This document shows positions 24,273 to 35,322 of a stretch of 64,000 nt of DNA, piece after piece. Numbering within the stretch: the stretch's first letter is position 1; every line of letters begins with the position of its first letter. The position numbers and the translations under genes were made by a program. This DNA is from Helichrysum umbraculigerum (lineage: Eukaryota > Streptophyta > Magnoliopsida > Asterales > Asteraceae), in assembly GCA_949592205.1 (NCBI GenBank), contig CATIUR010000005.1, positions 108,063,277-108,127,276 of the forward strand. The letters run 5' to 3'. Below the pieces are notes generated by a model. That model had not been told where the DNA came from, made no database searches, and saw nothing but the letters and a program-made list of their open reading frames with translations.

Positions 24273-25143
24273 TGTTGGAAATAGTGTTCAAGGTCATAAC
24301 TAATTGGTAAGACTATTGCTAAAGTGGAGTCCTTTTGGGTTGCCCTCGATGAACAGTAAGAAAGCAATAAGAGAGATAATATTAAATGGAATTAATATCA
24401 TAGTTAATTAATTATTTTGTTAATTTATCATAGTTGATAAATTAATTAGAAGCTAAAAGAAATTAATAGAAACAATTATGAAAGTTTAAAATGGCATAAG
24501 GCTGGTAACGAGAACGGAATATTCTGGAACCAGAGTCCAACCGACGGTTGGAAGATTCAACCGGCGGTTGGAGGATAGGGTTTGTAAGTCGGTGTAGACG
24601 TGTCATTACTTGGGCAGGAATCAAGTCCAACCTGCGGTTGGAAGCTCCAACCGGCGGTTGGAGGACGAATTCAGTTGTCCCACATCGGCTGGATGACCAA
24701 ACCCCAAGGCATCCTTTCCCCTATAAATAGAGGCCATCCCTAAGCTTTCAAAGTATCCTAGATCCGAATTTAATTCATTTCTTTCTCTCTTTCTCATTCC
24801 TAATCCTTGTAAGAGTTTATACGACTTAGAGTCGGGACCCTAGGATTTGGAGCTTCTCTTGGTTCACGGGTATGAAGCATTAGAAGTATTCTATTTTGAG
24901 TAATTCCCATCCAAAGCATGGAAGGTCGAGCAAGGAGTCTGCGTGAAGGTTCTGCAAGGTGGTCTGCGCATGAGAAATTGGTTTTCTCAAAGGTTAGTAT
25001 TTTCTCATTTATCTATTTATTTTGTATTATCGCTTTCGTTTATTAAGTCAAGGTCCTTTAGGTTTTAGTTTCCTAGTTGCTCTAGATTAATTGTTATTTT
25101 CCGCTGCATATGTTAATCTAGTTAGGGAATAGAAAACCCAACA
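24273..25143 (+). repeat. Ty1/copia 5' LTR (871 bp) with PBS
   Basis: TGTTGGAAATAG to AAAACCCAACA, followed after one base by the PBS TGGTATCAGAGCC (25145-25157). The promoter is clear: TATA box CTATAAATAG at about 24721-24730. Upstream at 24536-24667 are two pairs of units of the type CCAACCGGCGGTTGG / TCCAACCTGCGGTTGG. Confidence 0.88.
24536..24667 (+). repeat. Palindrome pairs CAACCGGCGGTTG upstream of a copia TATA box
   Basis: Four units (gtccaaccgacggttggaag, caaccggcggttggagga, and the same pair again about 85 bp later), each an imperfect palindrome centred on a CG. They end about 55 bp before the TATA box. Confidence 0.85.
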
Positions 25144-25351
25144 ATGGTATCAGAGCCATAGCTTAATAATGTTAGCAATACAAAATGTAGATAAAATGTA
25201 TTTGGAAATAGAATTGTTTTTATTTTGTCCAAATAACTAAATTAAGTATATATGTATAATAGATTTGTATATGTATACAGTTAATTTATTTACTAATCAG
25301 ACCTTAGTATTTTAATGGTTTAAAATATACGCTCAATTTTAAAATGTTTTA

Positions 25352-25857
25352 GGGTTAATGGCGCAGATCGGGTATGAACTTATCACTTTTTGCCGAGTTA
25401 GGGTATCAACCCAATTTATCACACATGTCGGTAACAAACTTTCAAATTATGTTTCGAGTTGGGGAACAAACTTTTTTCTTTTTGCCGAGTTAGGGTATGG
25501 ACCCAATTTATTACACAGGTCGGTAACAAACTTTCAAATTATGTTTCGAGTTAGGTAACAAACTTTTTTTTTCATTTCAAATTATGTGTCAAATTATGTT
25601 TCGAGGTCGGTAACGAACTTTCAAATTATGTTTCGAGGTCGGTAATGAACTTTCAAATTATGTTTCGAGTTAGGTAACGAACTTTCAAATTATGTTTCGA
25701 GTTAGGTAACGAACTTTTAAAGTTACGTGAAAAAAAAGTTTGTTCCCTAACTCGAAACATAATTTGAAAGTTTGTTACCGACCTGTGTAATAAATTGGGT
25801 TCATACCCTAACTCGGTAAAAAGTGATAAGTTCATACCTGATCTGCACCATTAACCC
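25352..25857. mobile_element. Mutator-type MITE with long terminal inverted repeats (506 bp)
   Basis: The ends gggttaatggcgcagatcgg and its near-complement are inverted over about 130 bp. A perfect 9 bp duplication AATGTTTTA flanks it (25343-25351, 25858-25866), the size typical of Mutator-like elements. Between the arms a unit of about 31 bp (tcaaattatgtttcgagtta then ggtaacgaac) is repeated in tandem some five to six times. No coding capacity. Confidence 0.9.
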
Positions 25858-25866
25858 AATGTTTTA

Positions 25867-27295
25867 AAATAGAACCCTGAACCTTAAATGTTTAAGAGAG
25901 ACCCTATATCTAATATGATTTATATATATGTATCATTTAAGTCTAAACACATCGTCAGTCAATTGATAAATCTGCTCACCCATAGTGAACAAACTATAAG
26001 AGAGGTATAAGGCGGGTCGCTTTGCTTCCCTAAAGAAGTAGGTTTTAAATAAGCTTCGCGCTGACCAGCTTCTCCACTTCTTTGTGTGTTCAATGGAGCT
26101 ACCGAGGACTGTTGATAGGATGATGTCAAGATTAAAAGTAGACTTAAAATAGTAAAACAAAATCCCGTTTTAGCTATAGAAAAATGTGAAAAGTATGATT
26201 ACCCATTAAAACTGCACATCTCTCGTATGGACTGTTAATGATGCGTGTGTGGTTAACCGGCACATTAATGTGAGGACATATTGAGAGGTGATGTGAGACT
26301 CACGATTCTCGAGCGTACTCGAGCCGGGCACCACATGGGGTTTGCATGGTTAGTTCACCATCTAGTTCATGATCCTCGACATCCAGTCATGAATGGTAGA
26401 TGAGCGTAACCGAGATTAACATGCCATTGATAGGTATCAATGAATCTCAAAGATCTAGGAGTTTCACAGAAATGAAATAGACAAAGGTATTTTGTTATAT
26501 GATTACGGCGACCCTTTTCATAAAACTGAAAATATAGATCCTAGCCTTAATTAGAAATTGGGTAATTAATTAAGGAATAGTCAGACTAACCAAAATAGTT
26601 TTATCTCAAAAATATATGTTGAAAATGGTAATAATCCTATCGTTCCCAATTCCGCAAATAACCTAAACTTCTCACTACTCTCAGTTCTTGGGAGGGAAAG
26701 ACTTACCAGTTCAAACTGTATGGACGGGTGATGTAACCCTAGGTTCACTCTAAGGAACAAGGAGTATGTTCTCGATTAGCTGTGAAACCATAGGTACGAG
26801 AACAAGGAATATGTTCCCGACAAGAATAAGGAGTATATTCTCGATATAAGTAAATTCCCACTATTGATAATGATTCAGCCCAAGAAGAGATTAAAGCTCA
26901 CCGGAAATATTATGATACCAAGTCTTGGTCAACATAATTCTGTCCGGTCAGTCAGCTATCCACAAACAGTTTGTAACCTCATGTCAAATGGTTTTGAATG
27001 AGAAAGAGACCTGAATAATGGAACTCCAAAATTACTGAGCAAAGGATCAAGAAGATTAATGTGCATTTTGGCTCAGCAGCTCCTGTGTTGTCAATTGGTC
27101 ATGATGCAAAGGAAAGGAAGAGATCTGGAAAAGCTACGAATGGAAAGTCCAATCGTGGGGCTAAGAGAAAGATTGATTCTGAAATTGCACCAGCAATGAT
27201 CCAAAGGAATCAGTGTGTTATACTGCAACACAGAGGAGCACTAGAAGCGTTGCAGCCAAAAATATCTGAAGGACCAAATTGACAATTAGGTCAAA
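25867..27295 (+). pseudogene. Decayed copia gag region ending in a zinc knuckle
   Basis: Downstream of the 24273 LTR and PBS. At 27061-27180 one frame reads LSIGHDAKERKRSGK and AKRKIDSEIAPA. After a frameshift near 27200 the frame gives SVLYCNTEEH and KRCSQKYLKDQ, the degenerate CCHC knuckle and following block usual in copia gag. The part at 25867-26960 is probably gag too but has no readable frame; I see no other feature there. The sequence stops being copia-like near 27295, where the minus-strand array begins. Confidence 0.6.
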
Positions 27296-27527
27296 AGGAT
27301 TCAGCTGACTATACTTTCCGCACATCACTAGGCCTCGTAGTCGGGATCGAGTGAGTGGTTTTGAAGGGTCGAGGTAAGAATCGAGCATTGCCCCCATGGT
27401 GCCGGCGTAGATTGCTTTTCGAGATTGGCGAGCGGAAAGATCGTCAACTGATTCATTTGTGACTCCGGAAGGCGATGGTTCTTCAGAATTTTGTATCCTC
27501 ATAACCTCGGCCATTATTGGAGGTGAA

Positions 27528-28640
27528 TTAGAAAAGTAAGTGTGAGGGTGATATTTCTTCTTCGTCTTCCTCCATTTCTTCGGGCTCTTCTTCTTCCTCT
27601 TCAGTTTCTTCCTCCATTTCCTCTTCTTCAGGTTCGGATTCTTCCCTTTCTTCTTCTTCAGGTTCAGATTCTTCCTCTTCAGATGATTCAATTTCTTCCT
27701 CTGCCTCCTCACATTCTTCATCCTCTTTTGGTTCAGTTTCTGGGTCAGAGATGAAAATAGCCGATCGATTTATTGATCGCTCATCATCGGATTCTGATTC
27801 ATCGTCAGTAGTGATTCTTTCCACTGATATTACATACAAATCTTCTTGCTCTGGAGTGTATTCTGGTTGGTCAATTTTGTAGGTGATGCTTTCTCTATGG
27901 GATCGTAGAACGATTGTGTGGTTATATACATCAATGACTGCCCTTGCCGTATTCATGAATGGTCTTCCAAGGATAATCGGAATGTTTATGTCTTCATGGA
28001 TATCCATTACCACAAAGTCTGTAGGGTAGAAAAACTTGTCAACTTGAACTAAGGCATTCTCAGCTATTCCCTTTGGATATCGAACAGATTGGTCAGCTAG
28101 CTGGACAGTCATCTTAGTGGATTCCAGGTTTTCAATTTCTAGCCTCTTGAATAAGGAGTAGGGCATAAGATTTATGCTGGCTCCTAAATCGGCTAAGGCG
28201 TTGATATCTCCGGATTGGTAAATGGAACAGGGAAGTGTAAATTATCGGGTGTCTCCTAGTTTTTCTGGAAGGCTATTCTTTAGTAGGGCTGAACTCACAG
28301 AATTGAGTGGGATGTTGTTTACCTCAGGCAGTTTATCCTTAGTAGATAAGAGTTTTCACATGTACTTATTACGACCGGGAACTCTAGACATGGTGTCGAG
28401 GAATTTACCATCTAGTTTAAAAGATGATAACTTCTTTGGTTGAGTCTAAAGTCTAGCGGGGTAAGGGATTCTTACTTCTTTGTTCAAGGTCAGAGCAGGT
28501 TCCATTGTTGGAGGTTTGGTGGTTAGTTCTTCTTTTACAGGGACAGCGGTAGGTGGTTGAGTAGCTGCTTCCTTGGTGGTGGTAACTTGCTTTGCCTCCT
28601 CAACATGTGTATTTTGAACGGTGTTACTAGGCAAACTTCC
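27528..28640 (-). pseudogene. Internal A: protease region with acidic tail
   Basis: This is the minus-strand frame continuing gag, with the protease-like block DLGASINLMPYSLFKRLE (about 28140-28190) and IPIILGRPFMNTARAVIDV (about 27945-28000). It is followed by a very acidic Glu-rich tail (about 27560-27720). Stops interrupt the frame at 28446-28448 (TAG), 28356-28358 (TGA) and in TR*FT near 28240. Left of 27530 another frame (SVDDLSARQSRKAIYAGTMG) continues to about 27296, which I do not recognise. The element family is Athila/Tat-like; only gag and protease parts are present. Confidence 0.8.
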
Positions 28641-28679
28641 TCTGGGTCTGGTGTCGAGACGCTGTGCCAGTTGTCCTAT

Positions 28680-30033
28680 TTACGCTTCTAGGTTCTTGAG
28701 TACGGCTAGCTGGTTTCTCATGAAGAGGTCAGCTTGATCTTGACTGGCGGATGTATTTTGGTTGAGTTGGTGCTGTCCTTGCATACATTGAGTGAATGCG
28801 TCGTCCAGATTTGAAGCTGCTACATTTGTCTTGGCAGGTTGTTTAGTGGGTTGGATTGTGTCGGAAGTAGGTCCAGGAAGTGCTAGGGGTTGGTTGTAGG
28901 CAAGTTGTTGTTGTTGTGGGTATGTTGGATAACTAGGTGGATACCTTAGTGGATAGGGTTGTTGATTGTTTCTTGGTGGGAATGGAGGACCTCTGGGTTG
29001 GTTGTTGTTTTGGTTTAAACCGGGTGGAAATTTTTGTGGTCGAGCAAGAAACTGGGCATAGTAAAATGGTGCCATCTGCCTCTTCGTATTCAACCTGGTA
29101 TTCGCCAGATGGGTGTGGGTTGGTGCAGTTTGGGCAGGCTTGCACTTGGTGTACTCTATGCTGTTGTTTCTTGAGTTCTCTGAATTACTTGACAAGGGAG
29201 TCCATCTTCTTAGTGAGTACCTTAATTGCTTAATCGGAAGTGGATTCGAGGCAGCGAGAGGTGCTGAAGATGTCGAGTGATCTCCTGAGTTCCATTCATG
29301 GTGATGCATAGTCATGTTTTCAATAAGGTCCCATCCTTCTTCGTCTGTTTTCTTCATGAAGTTCCCTTGTGCAGCAGCATTGAGGGTGGTTTGGTGGTTG
29401 GATGCTAAACCAATAGAAAGTGCATAGCTGTGCTGATTTGTCAAGATGATGATTGGGGCACTTCTTTAATGCTCCTTTGAAGCGTTCCCATGCATTGTAT
29501 AATGACTCGTCAAAAGCTGGTCGGAAGTTCATGATGTCATTCTTGAGTTTGCTTTGCTTGGACGGTGGAAAGTACTTAATCAGAAACTTCGTTGCCATTA
29601 CTGTCCATGAAGGGATTGAACCGGTTTCTAAACCTTCAAACCATGTTTGCTCATGATGAGTGAGCGAATAAGGGAAAAGATACAAGCGGATCGTATCTTG
29701 GCTAACTCCGTTTTGTTTGTGGGAATTTGAAAGAGATGTAAACTTGTCAAGGTGAGAGTTTGGATCATCATTTGGTAATCCGTGGAATTGACAGTGATTC
29801 TGGATTAATTGGATGATGTGGTGCTTAAGCTCGAATGATTGTCCGGGGATTTCTGGGTAGAGGATCGGTCCGCCTCTTCCTTCGATAGAGGGTTTGATGT
29901 TGTCGGCGAGAGTGATGCGTTCAGCCATCGTGTTTCTGAGGGTGGATTGTTTCTTCTCTCGCCGGATTGTGCGAATAATAAGTTCTGGATCAGGAAAGTT
30001 AAAAAGTGGTGCAGACCTAGGAGTACAGATCAT
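28680..30033 (-). pseudogene. Internal A: gag, frameshifted
   Basis: ATG 30033 opens a gag that reads for 237 codons (FELKHHIIQLIQNHCQFHG, TWFEGLETGSIPSW, FDESLYNAWERFKGALKKCP) and then shifts frame near 29410, where two bases present in copies B and C are missing. A second one-base loss lies near 29235. The proline/glutamine-rich C-terminal part (about 28720-29070) follows in another frame, ending with TAA 28680-28682, a codon that is also a stop in copies B and C. Confidence 0.85.
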
Positions 30034-30167
30034 ACACTGAAAAATAAACGGTTTAAAGAGAATAAACTATTAAAATATTTTTTTTTCTTTTTTTTAGGAG
30101 AAGACTTATATCTTAAAAGTAGGCTAAAAATATGATCGGTTGGGCCTCTGTGTCGGACAGTTAGTCT

Positions 30168-30184
30168 CCCCGGCAGCGGCGCCA
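30168..30184 (-). promoter_or_regulatory. Primer-binding site of internal A
   Basis: TGGCGCCGCTGCCGGGG on the minus strand, six bases from LTR A. The same sequence primes element 2, which points to a shared Athila/Tat origin. Confidence 0.9.
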
Positions 30185-30190
30185 AAAACT

Positions 30191-32651
30191 TGATCGCGTC
30201 CGCTACAGTCGTTACGCAACAGCCGCGATCGGTGGTATTAAATTTATAAATGCTGGGGTCTAAGTGTGACTTACGATTACGGAACCAATGGTTAGTAAGT
30301 AGTAAATATGACCTAGAGTCATTCTTAAAGAGAAACTGAATTGAAACAAAGGAAGTTCCAATCAATCAAAGGTTTTCTAGCAAACGGGGTTTATAAAAGT
30401 GATGGGGGTTTTGGTTCAATTTACTAAGTAAAATAAAAAAAGCGATAAAAAGATAATAATAAATCAGACGTGGAAAGCTGTATTTGTTGTGAATTCATTA
30501 GCTGATAATTATGGGATGACGACTTTGAGTTTTAAGGAAACATGGGTCTAAATTAAATAAGTTTGTTAAACCTGTTATCCAATGGTATAACTGTTAGGTT
30601 CCCTATTAGTCGGATATCAACTAATATGTCACGAGGAACTCAGGTGTAACGATTCTAATCGGAAAAACGATGCTCAACTCTCTACACTCTCCCGTGAGGG
30701 AGTCAGTGGCCCTTATGATTGTTCATGGGCGAAGGAACAGAGTAGCAGGTCCATATAAAGGTCTGATCGTTCTTAATACCATACAGATTACAGATTCATA
30801 AAACCATTAACTTAGATTGTTTTGTTCAGATTACTTGAGTGTTTCCTCTCAGTGAAATTTAAGACTTGATAAGCAGGAGAAACGTTTAATTGTTTCGCAC
30901 ATATCTTGCTTTGAAAAAGTGAGTGAAAAGAGAAACGTTTCTTTAAGTAGGATTTTAAACGTGCCTTGCTAAACATAATCAACAAATCCCTAGGTTTTCG
31001 TAAACGGTTATTTAGCCTATAGCCTACCTACTCTAATCTAAAATGCTGGCGGCGTTTGTCATAAAGTTAAACCCAGACCTTGTAAGAAAAAAGCTATGGT
31101 ATTCCGCAGTGTAATCGGTCGTTAACCGACATTTCCATTTGCAAATTTTAATTACTTCGTAATGTTTACATGGCAATTACATTGTAATCAGAAGTGTACT
31201 ACACTCTTGGTGATTCCGACACAATTACATTGCGTTTTACGATGTTTACATGGCGTTGTAATTAAACCATAGTTTTGACGCAGATAATTATTGACTAAGT
31301 ATTGAGGTTCGCGACTCCTCGTTACAAAGTTACAATCACGTTTGTTGACCAAAAGGCGATTAAATAGTTTTTAGTTTAAAATTGTAAAGATAAAGTAAAT
31401 CCGAACAATAAGTTTCTATTTTTATAATGTCGATCCATAACATGACTACCTTCGGTCGTCTCAGACTTCTGTACATTTGTATTCTGCATAAAGCATTTCC
31501 AGCACTATATCTAAGAATAGTCGAATCGGGGCCGTCATATTATTTCTTGACAATTTAAAGTCATCCGATAATTATTTATGCTAATTACATCACAACAAAT
31601 ACAAAAGTAATCTACTCGCTAAGTATGGCAATAACTATATCTAGCATAATTAAAGGATACATTTTTAATTAAGATAGATTACGATAGAGATAACCGGGAT
31701 TAAATGCGAGAAGGAGAAGAATTAAATTTTATATGATATTCCAAAGCTTACATCCATAAGATTACAACACGTTCCGTGCTTTCATTCTATTCCAAAACGC
31801 TCCTATAACTAGCCTAAAACTAATTTAGAATGAGAAAATAGAGAGAGAAAGTAGACTGATTTTTAGAGAGTGAAAGTATTCTAGGAATGTGTGTTTTTGA
31901 AAAACGAATCCAATGGTATATTTATAGCTAAAATCCGGTTCACGATAGCGAACCTAGGCTCATTTTAGCGAAAACGAGCGTGCGGTACATGTACCGGACT
32001 AAAAAGGTGGCGCACGGACGAAAAAGCACCCGGCACCGGCCGGACAGGGGCCAGCACCGGTTGGACCCGGGCCGGTACCGGTTGACCGACCCAAAAAGCG
32101 GACCGGCACCGGTCGGGTACCAACCGGCGGCGGCGTGCCAGCCGGCCTCGCCCGTACAACTTTTTCGGTTCACGTTTTCGTGGGTATCTCCTTCGTTATA
32201 CGTCCGATTGCGACGATTCTTTTTGCGTTGGAATTGATTTTTAAAAACGAAGACTTTGATGTAAAGAAATCTCCGTGATGATTTTTCGATCTTGAGATGT
32301 CTTGTTCCGAATGTTTTGATTCTTTCGCAGCGTGTATAATCTTCATTCCTCATCCGTTTTAGGTGATTCTTTTTGAGTTGGATTCTATTTTTGAAAACGA
32401 AGACTTTGGTATGGATAAATCTCTGAGATGATCTTTTTCTCTTGAAAGTTTATCTTGGTTGCCTTGAATCTTCAAACGCGCATGAAATCTTCGTTTTTCG
32501 ACCATTTTGCCTGATTTTTCTTGTGCTTCTTTATTTTAACCTACTTGACAAAATATCATTGATTAATATAATATTTGAGCTCTTTTGCCAAGAATCGTTC
32601 TAAAACGAGAGAGACATCGTTAGTAAAAATGTAACTTTTTACGCGATATCA
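30191..32651 (-). repeat. LTR A (2461 bp), shared by two tandem units
   Basis: On the minus strand it runs TGATATCGCG to GGACGCGATCA. A TATA box (CTATAAATATACC, minus) lies at about 31917-31930. A GC-rich tract of ACCGGT/CCGGCACCGG units at 31980-32153 is immediately upstream of it in the direction of transcription. The ORFs across this tract on both strands come from base composition only. Confidence 0.92.
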
Positions 32652-33676
32652 AGTATCCCACACTTAGAACTTTGCTTGTCCTCAAGGAAACTCATTTTTC
32701 AAGTAAGGTTGATTGTGTAGATAATGAAGGGTTTTAAGCACGGAACGTTGCACCAAGGGTTCTTGGAAATAAATAAGATTTTCCTGCCTTTAGAAAAGTA
32801 AAGAAATAATCTTTTTGGAGCATGCTTTTGATCCTCTCGATATATTGTATACATGACTAGGCGATCTTCTCACAGTGGTCACTCAAATCACTTAAAGTGT
32901 TTAGGGTTCCCTATTCTATGATAATCTTTGTCAATCGCTCAGAACGCCAGTCATGTATCATTTTTCGTCATAGGCTTGATCGAGAATCAAATTGTTACCT
33001 CTGTGGTGAGAATGGAAATAATCGGGATACAACATTCTATGGAAAGTGGTGAATGGAATTCGAGTAGGGTAAAGGTTCGTGGAAGGGTTTATTTTCGTGC
33101 TATGTTCTTATTTTGTAGGTTTCTTTTTGGCGAAGAGGAAAGCTGAGATTTTTGGAGGGTTGACGCCTTGTTTTTTCCTTTCTCTTTGAAGGGAGTCTTT
33201 TCCATAGGACTTTCTTTTCTTCAATTTTTTTCTTTTTCTTTTCTTTTCTCCCTTTTTTTATTTTTTATTTTTTATTTTTCGTCATAACCTCTTGGCTCCT
33301 CTTTTTAATCACACAGAGCTTTTACTCGAAGATTGAGATTTTATGAAGTTCAAAGGATGCTTTTGAGAGAGTGGAGATGATGAGTTTTTCTTGGTGGGTG
33401 TTTTAGGGAGAGGGGGTGATCCAAAGAATGTTGCTATCCAATTATCCCAATTGCTTACCAAATTGGCTTCAAAATGCATAACAGGAGCAAGTTCAGATTC
33501 CAAACGCATACATCGGCACACATAAGAATCGAATAAGTGAAGCATTAAAAGTGAATGCTTATTTTGGCTCAAGATACCTCACGAATCGAAATTTGGGTTT
33601 GTGTGCCTGGTCATGCGATGCTCTTTACGAGAATATTGATTTAATTTTTTAAAGAGATTCCCTCTTATTTATAGCA
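32652..33676 (-). other. Internal B 3' non-coding region with PPT
   Basis: The PPT, AAGTGTGGGATACT on the minus strand, sits at 32652-32665 against LTR A. Next to it is a GAGGACAAGC block. A pyrimidine-rich run lies at about 33170-33290. No coding frame recognised. At about 33676 the sequence jumps directly to the middle of the gag 3' part, whereas copy C has about 2.3 kb more here. Confidence 0.75.
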
Positions 33677-35163
33677 GTAGGTGGTTGAGTAGCTGCTTCC
33701 TTGATGGTGGTAACTTGCTTTGCCTCCTCAACATGTGTATTTTGAACAGTGTTACTAGGCAAACTTCCTCTGGGTCTGGTGTCAAGACGATGTGCCAGTT
33801 GTACTATTTACGCTTCTAGGTTCTTGAGTACGGCTAGCTGGTTTCTCATGAAGACTTTAGCTTGATCTTGTCTGGCGGATGTCTTTTGGTTGAGTTGGTG
33901 CTGTCCTTGCATACATTGAGTGAATGCGTCGTCTGGATTTGAAGCTGCTACATTTGCCTTGGCAGGTTGTTTAGTGGGTTGGTTTGTGTCGGAAGTAGGT
34001 CCAGGAAGTGCTAGGGGTTGGTTGTAGGCAAGTTGTTGTTGTTGTGGGTATAGTGGATACCTAGGTAGATACCTTGGTGGATAGGGTTGTTGATTGTTTC
34101 TTGGTGGGAATGGAGGACCTCTGGGTTGGTTGTTGTTTTGGTTGAAACCGGGTGGAAATTTTTGTGGTCGAGCGGGAAACTGGGCATAGTAAATGGTGCC
34201 ATCTACCTCTTCGTATTCAACCTGGTATTCGCCAGATGGGTGTGGGTTGGTGCAGTTTGGGCAGGCTTGCACTTGGTGTACTTGATGTTGTTGTTTCTTG
34301 AGTTCTTTGAATTACTTGACAAGGGAGTCCATCTTCTCAGTGAGTACCTTAATTGCTTCAATCGGAAGTGGATTCGAGGCAGCGAGAGGTGCTGAAGATG
34401 TCGAGTGATCTCCTGAGTTCCATTCATGGTGATGCATTGTCATGTTTTCAATAAGGTCCCATCCTTCTTCGTCTGTTTTCTTCATGAAGTTCCCTTGTGC
34501 AGTAGCATCGATGGTGGTTCGGTGGTTGGATTCTAAACCATTACAGAAAGTGCATAGCTGTGCTGATTTGTCAAGATGATTATTGGGGCACTTCTTTAAT
34601 GCTCCTTTGAAGCGTTCCCATGCATTGTATAATGACTCGTCAAAAGCTTGTCGGAAGTTCATGATGTCATTCTTGAGTTTGCTTTGCTTGGAATGTGGAA
34701 AGTACTTAGTCAGAAACTTCGTTGCCATTACTGTCCATGAAGGGATTGAACCAGTTTCTAAACCTTCAAACCATGTTTGCGCATGATGAGTGAGCGAATA
34801 AGGGAAAAGATACAAGCGGATCGTATCTTGGCTAACTCCGTTTTGTTTGTAGGAATTTGAAAGAGAGGTAAACTTGTCAAGGTGAGAGTTCGGATCATCA
34901 TTTGGTAATTCGTGGAATTGACAATGATTCTGGATTAATTGGATGATCTGGTGCTTAAGCTCGAATGATTGTCCGGGGGTTTCTGGGTAGAGGATCGTTC
35001 CGCCTCTTCCTTCGATAGAGGGTTTGCTGTTGTCGGCGAGAGTGATGCGTTCAGCCATCGTGTTTCTGAGGGTGGATTGTTTCTTCTCTCGCCGGATTGT
35101 GCGAATAATAAGTTCTGGATCAGGAAAGTTAAAAAGTGGTGCAGACCTAGGAGTACAGATCAT
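33677..35163 (-). pseudogene. Internal B: gag with shared nonsense codons
   Basis: ATG 35163 reads 283 codons without frameshift to TAA 34312-34314, continues in the same frame through a proline/glutamine-rich part containing CPNCTNPHPSGEY (a half zinc knuckle) to TAA 33808-33810, then a short tail. The protease is missing because of an internal deletion. PBS at 35300-35316. Confidence 0.87.
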
Positions 35164-35322
35164 ACACTGAAAAATAAACAGATTAAAGAGAATAAACTAT
35201 TAAAATATTTTTTTTTCTTTTTTTTTAGGAGAAGACTTATATCTTAAAAGTAGGCTAAAAAATATGATCGGTTGGGCCTCTGTGTCGGACAGTTAGTCTC
35301 CCCGGCAGCGGCGCCAAAAACT

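Noticed and set aside
27061..27282. 73-codon plus-strand ORF as a possible host gene
   Set aside because: Read across the frameshift it matches the zinc-knuckle end of copia gag, so it is retroelement debris.
27542..27754. Leucine/proline-rich ORF on the plus strand
   Set aside because: It is the reverse complement of the Glu-rich tail of the minus-strand protease frame.
31940..32353. Overlapping ORFs on both strands over the GC-rich LTR tract (also at 37073-37486 and 44517-44933)
   Set aside because: Long frames arise from the GC-rich ACCGGT repeats; they are in the LTR promoter region and recur with each LTR copy.
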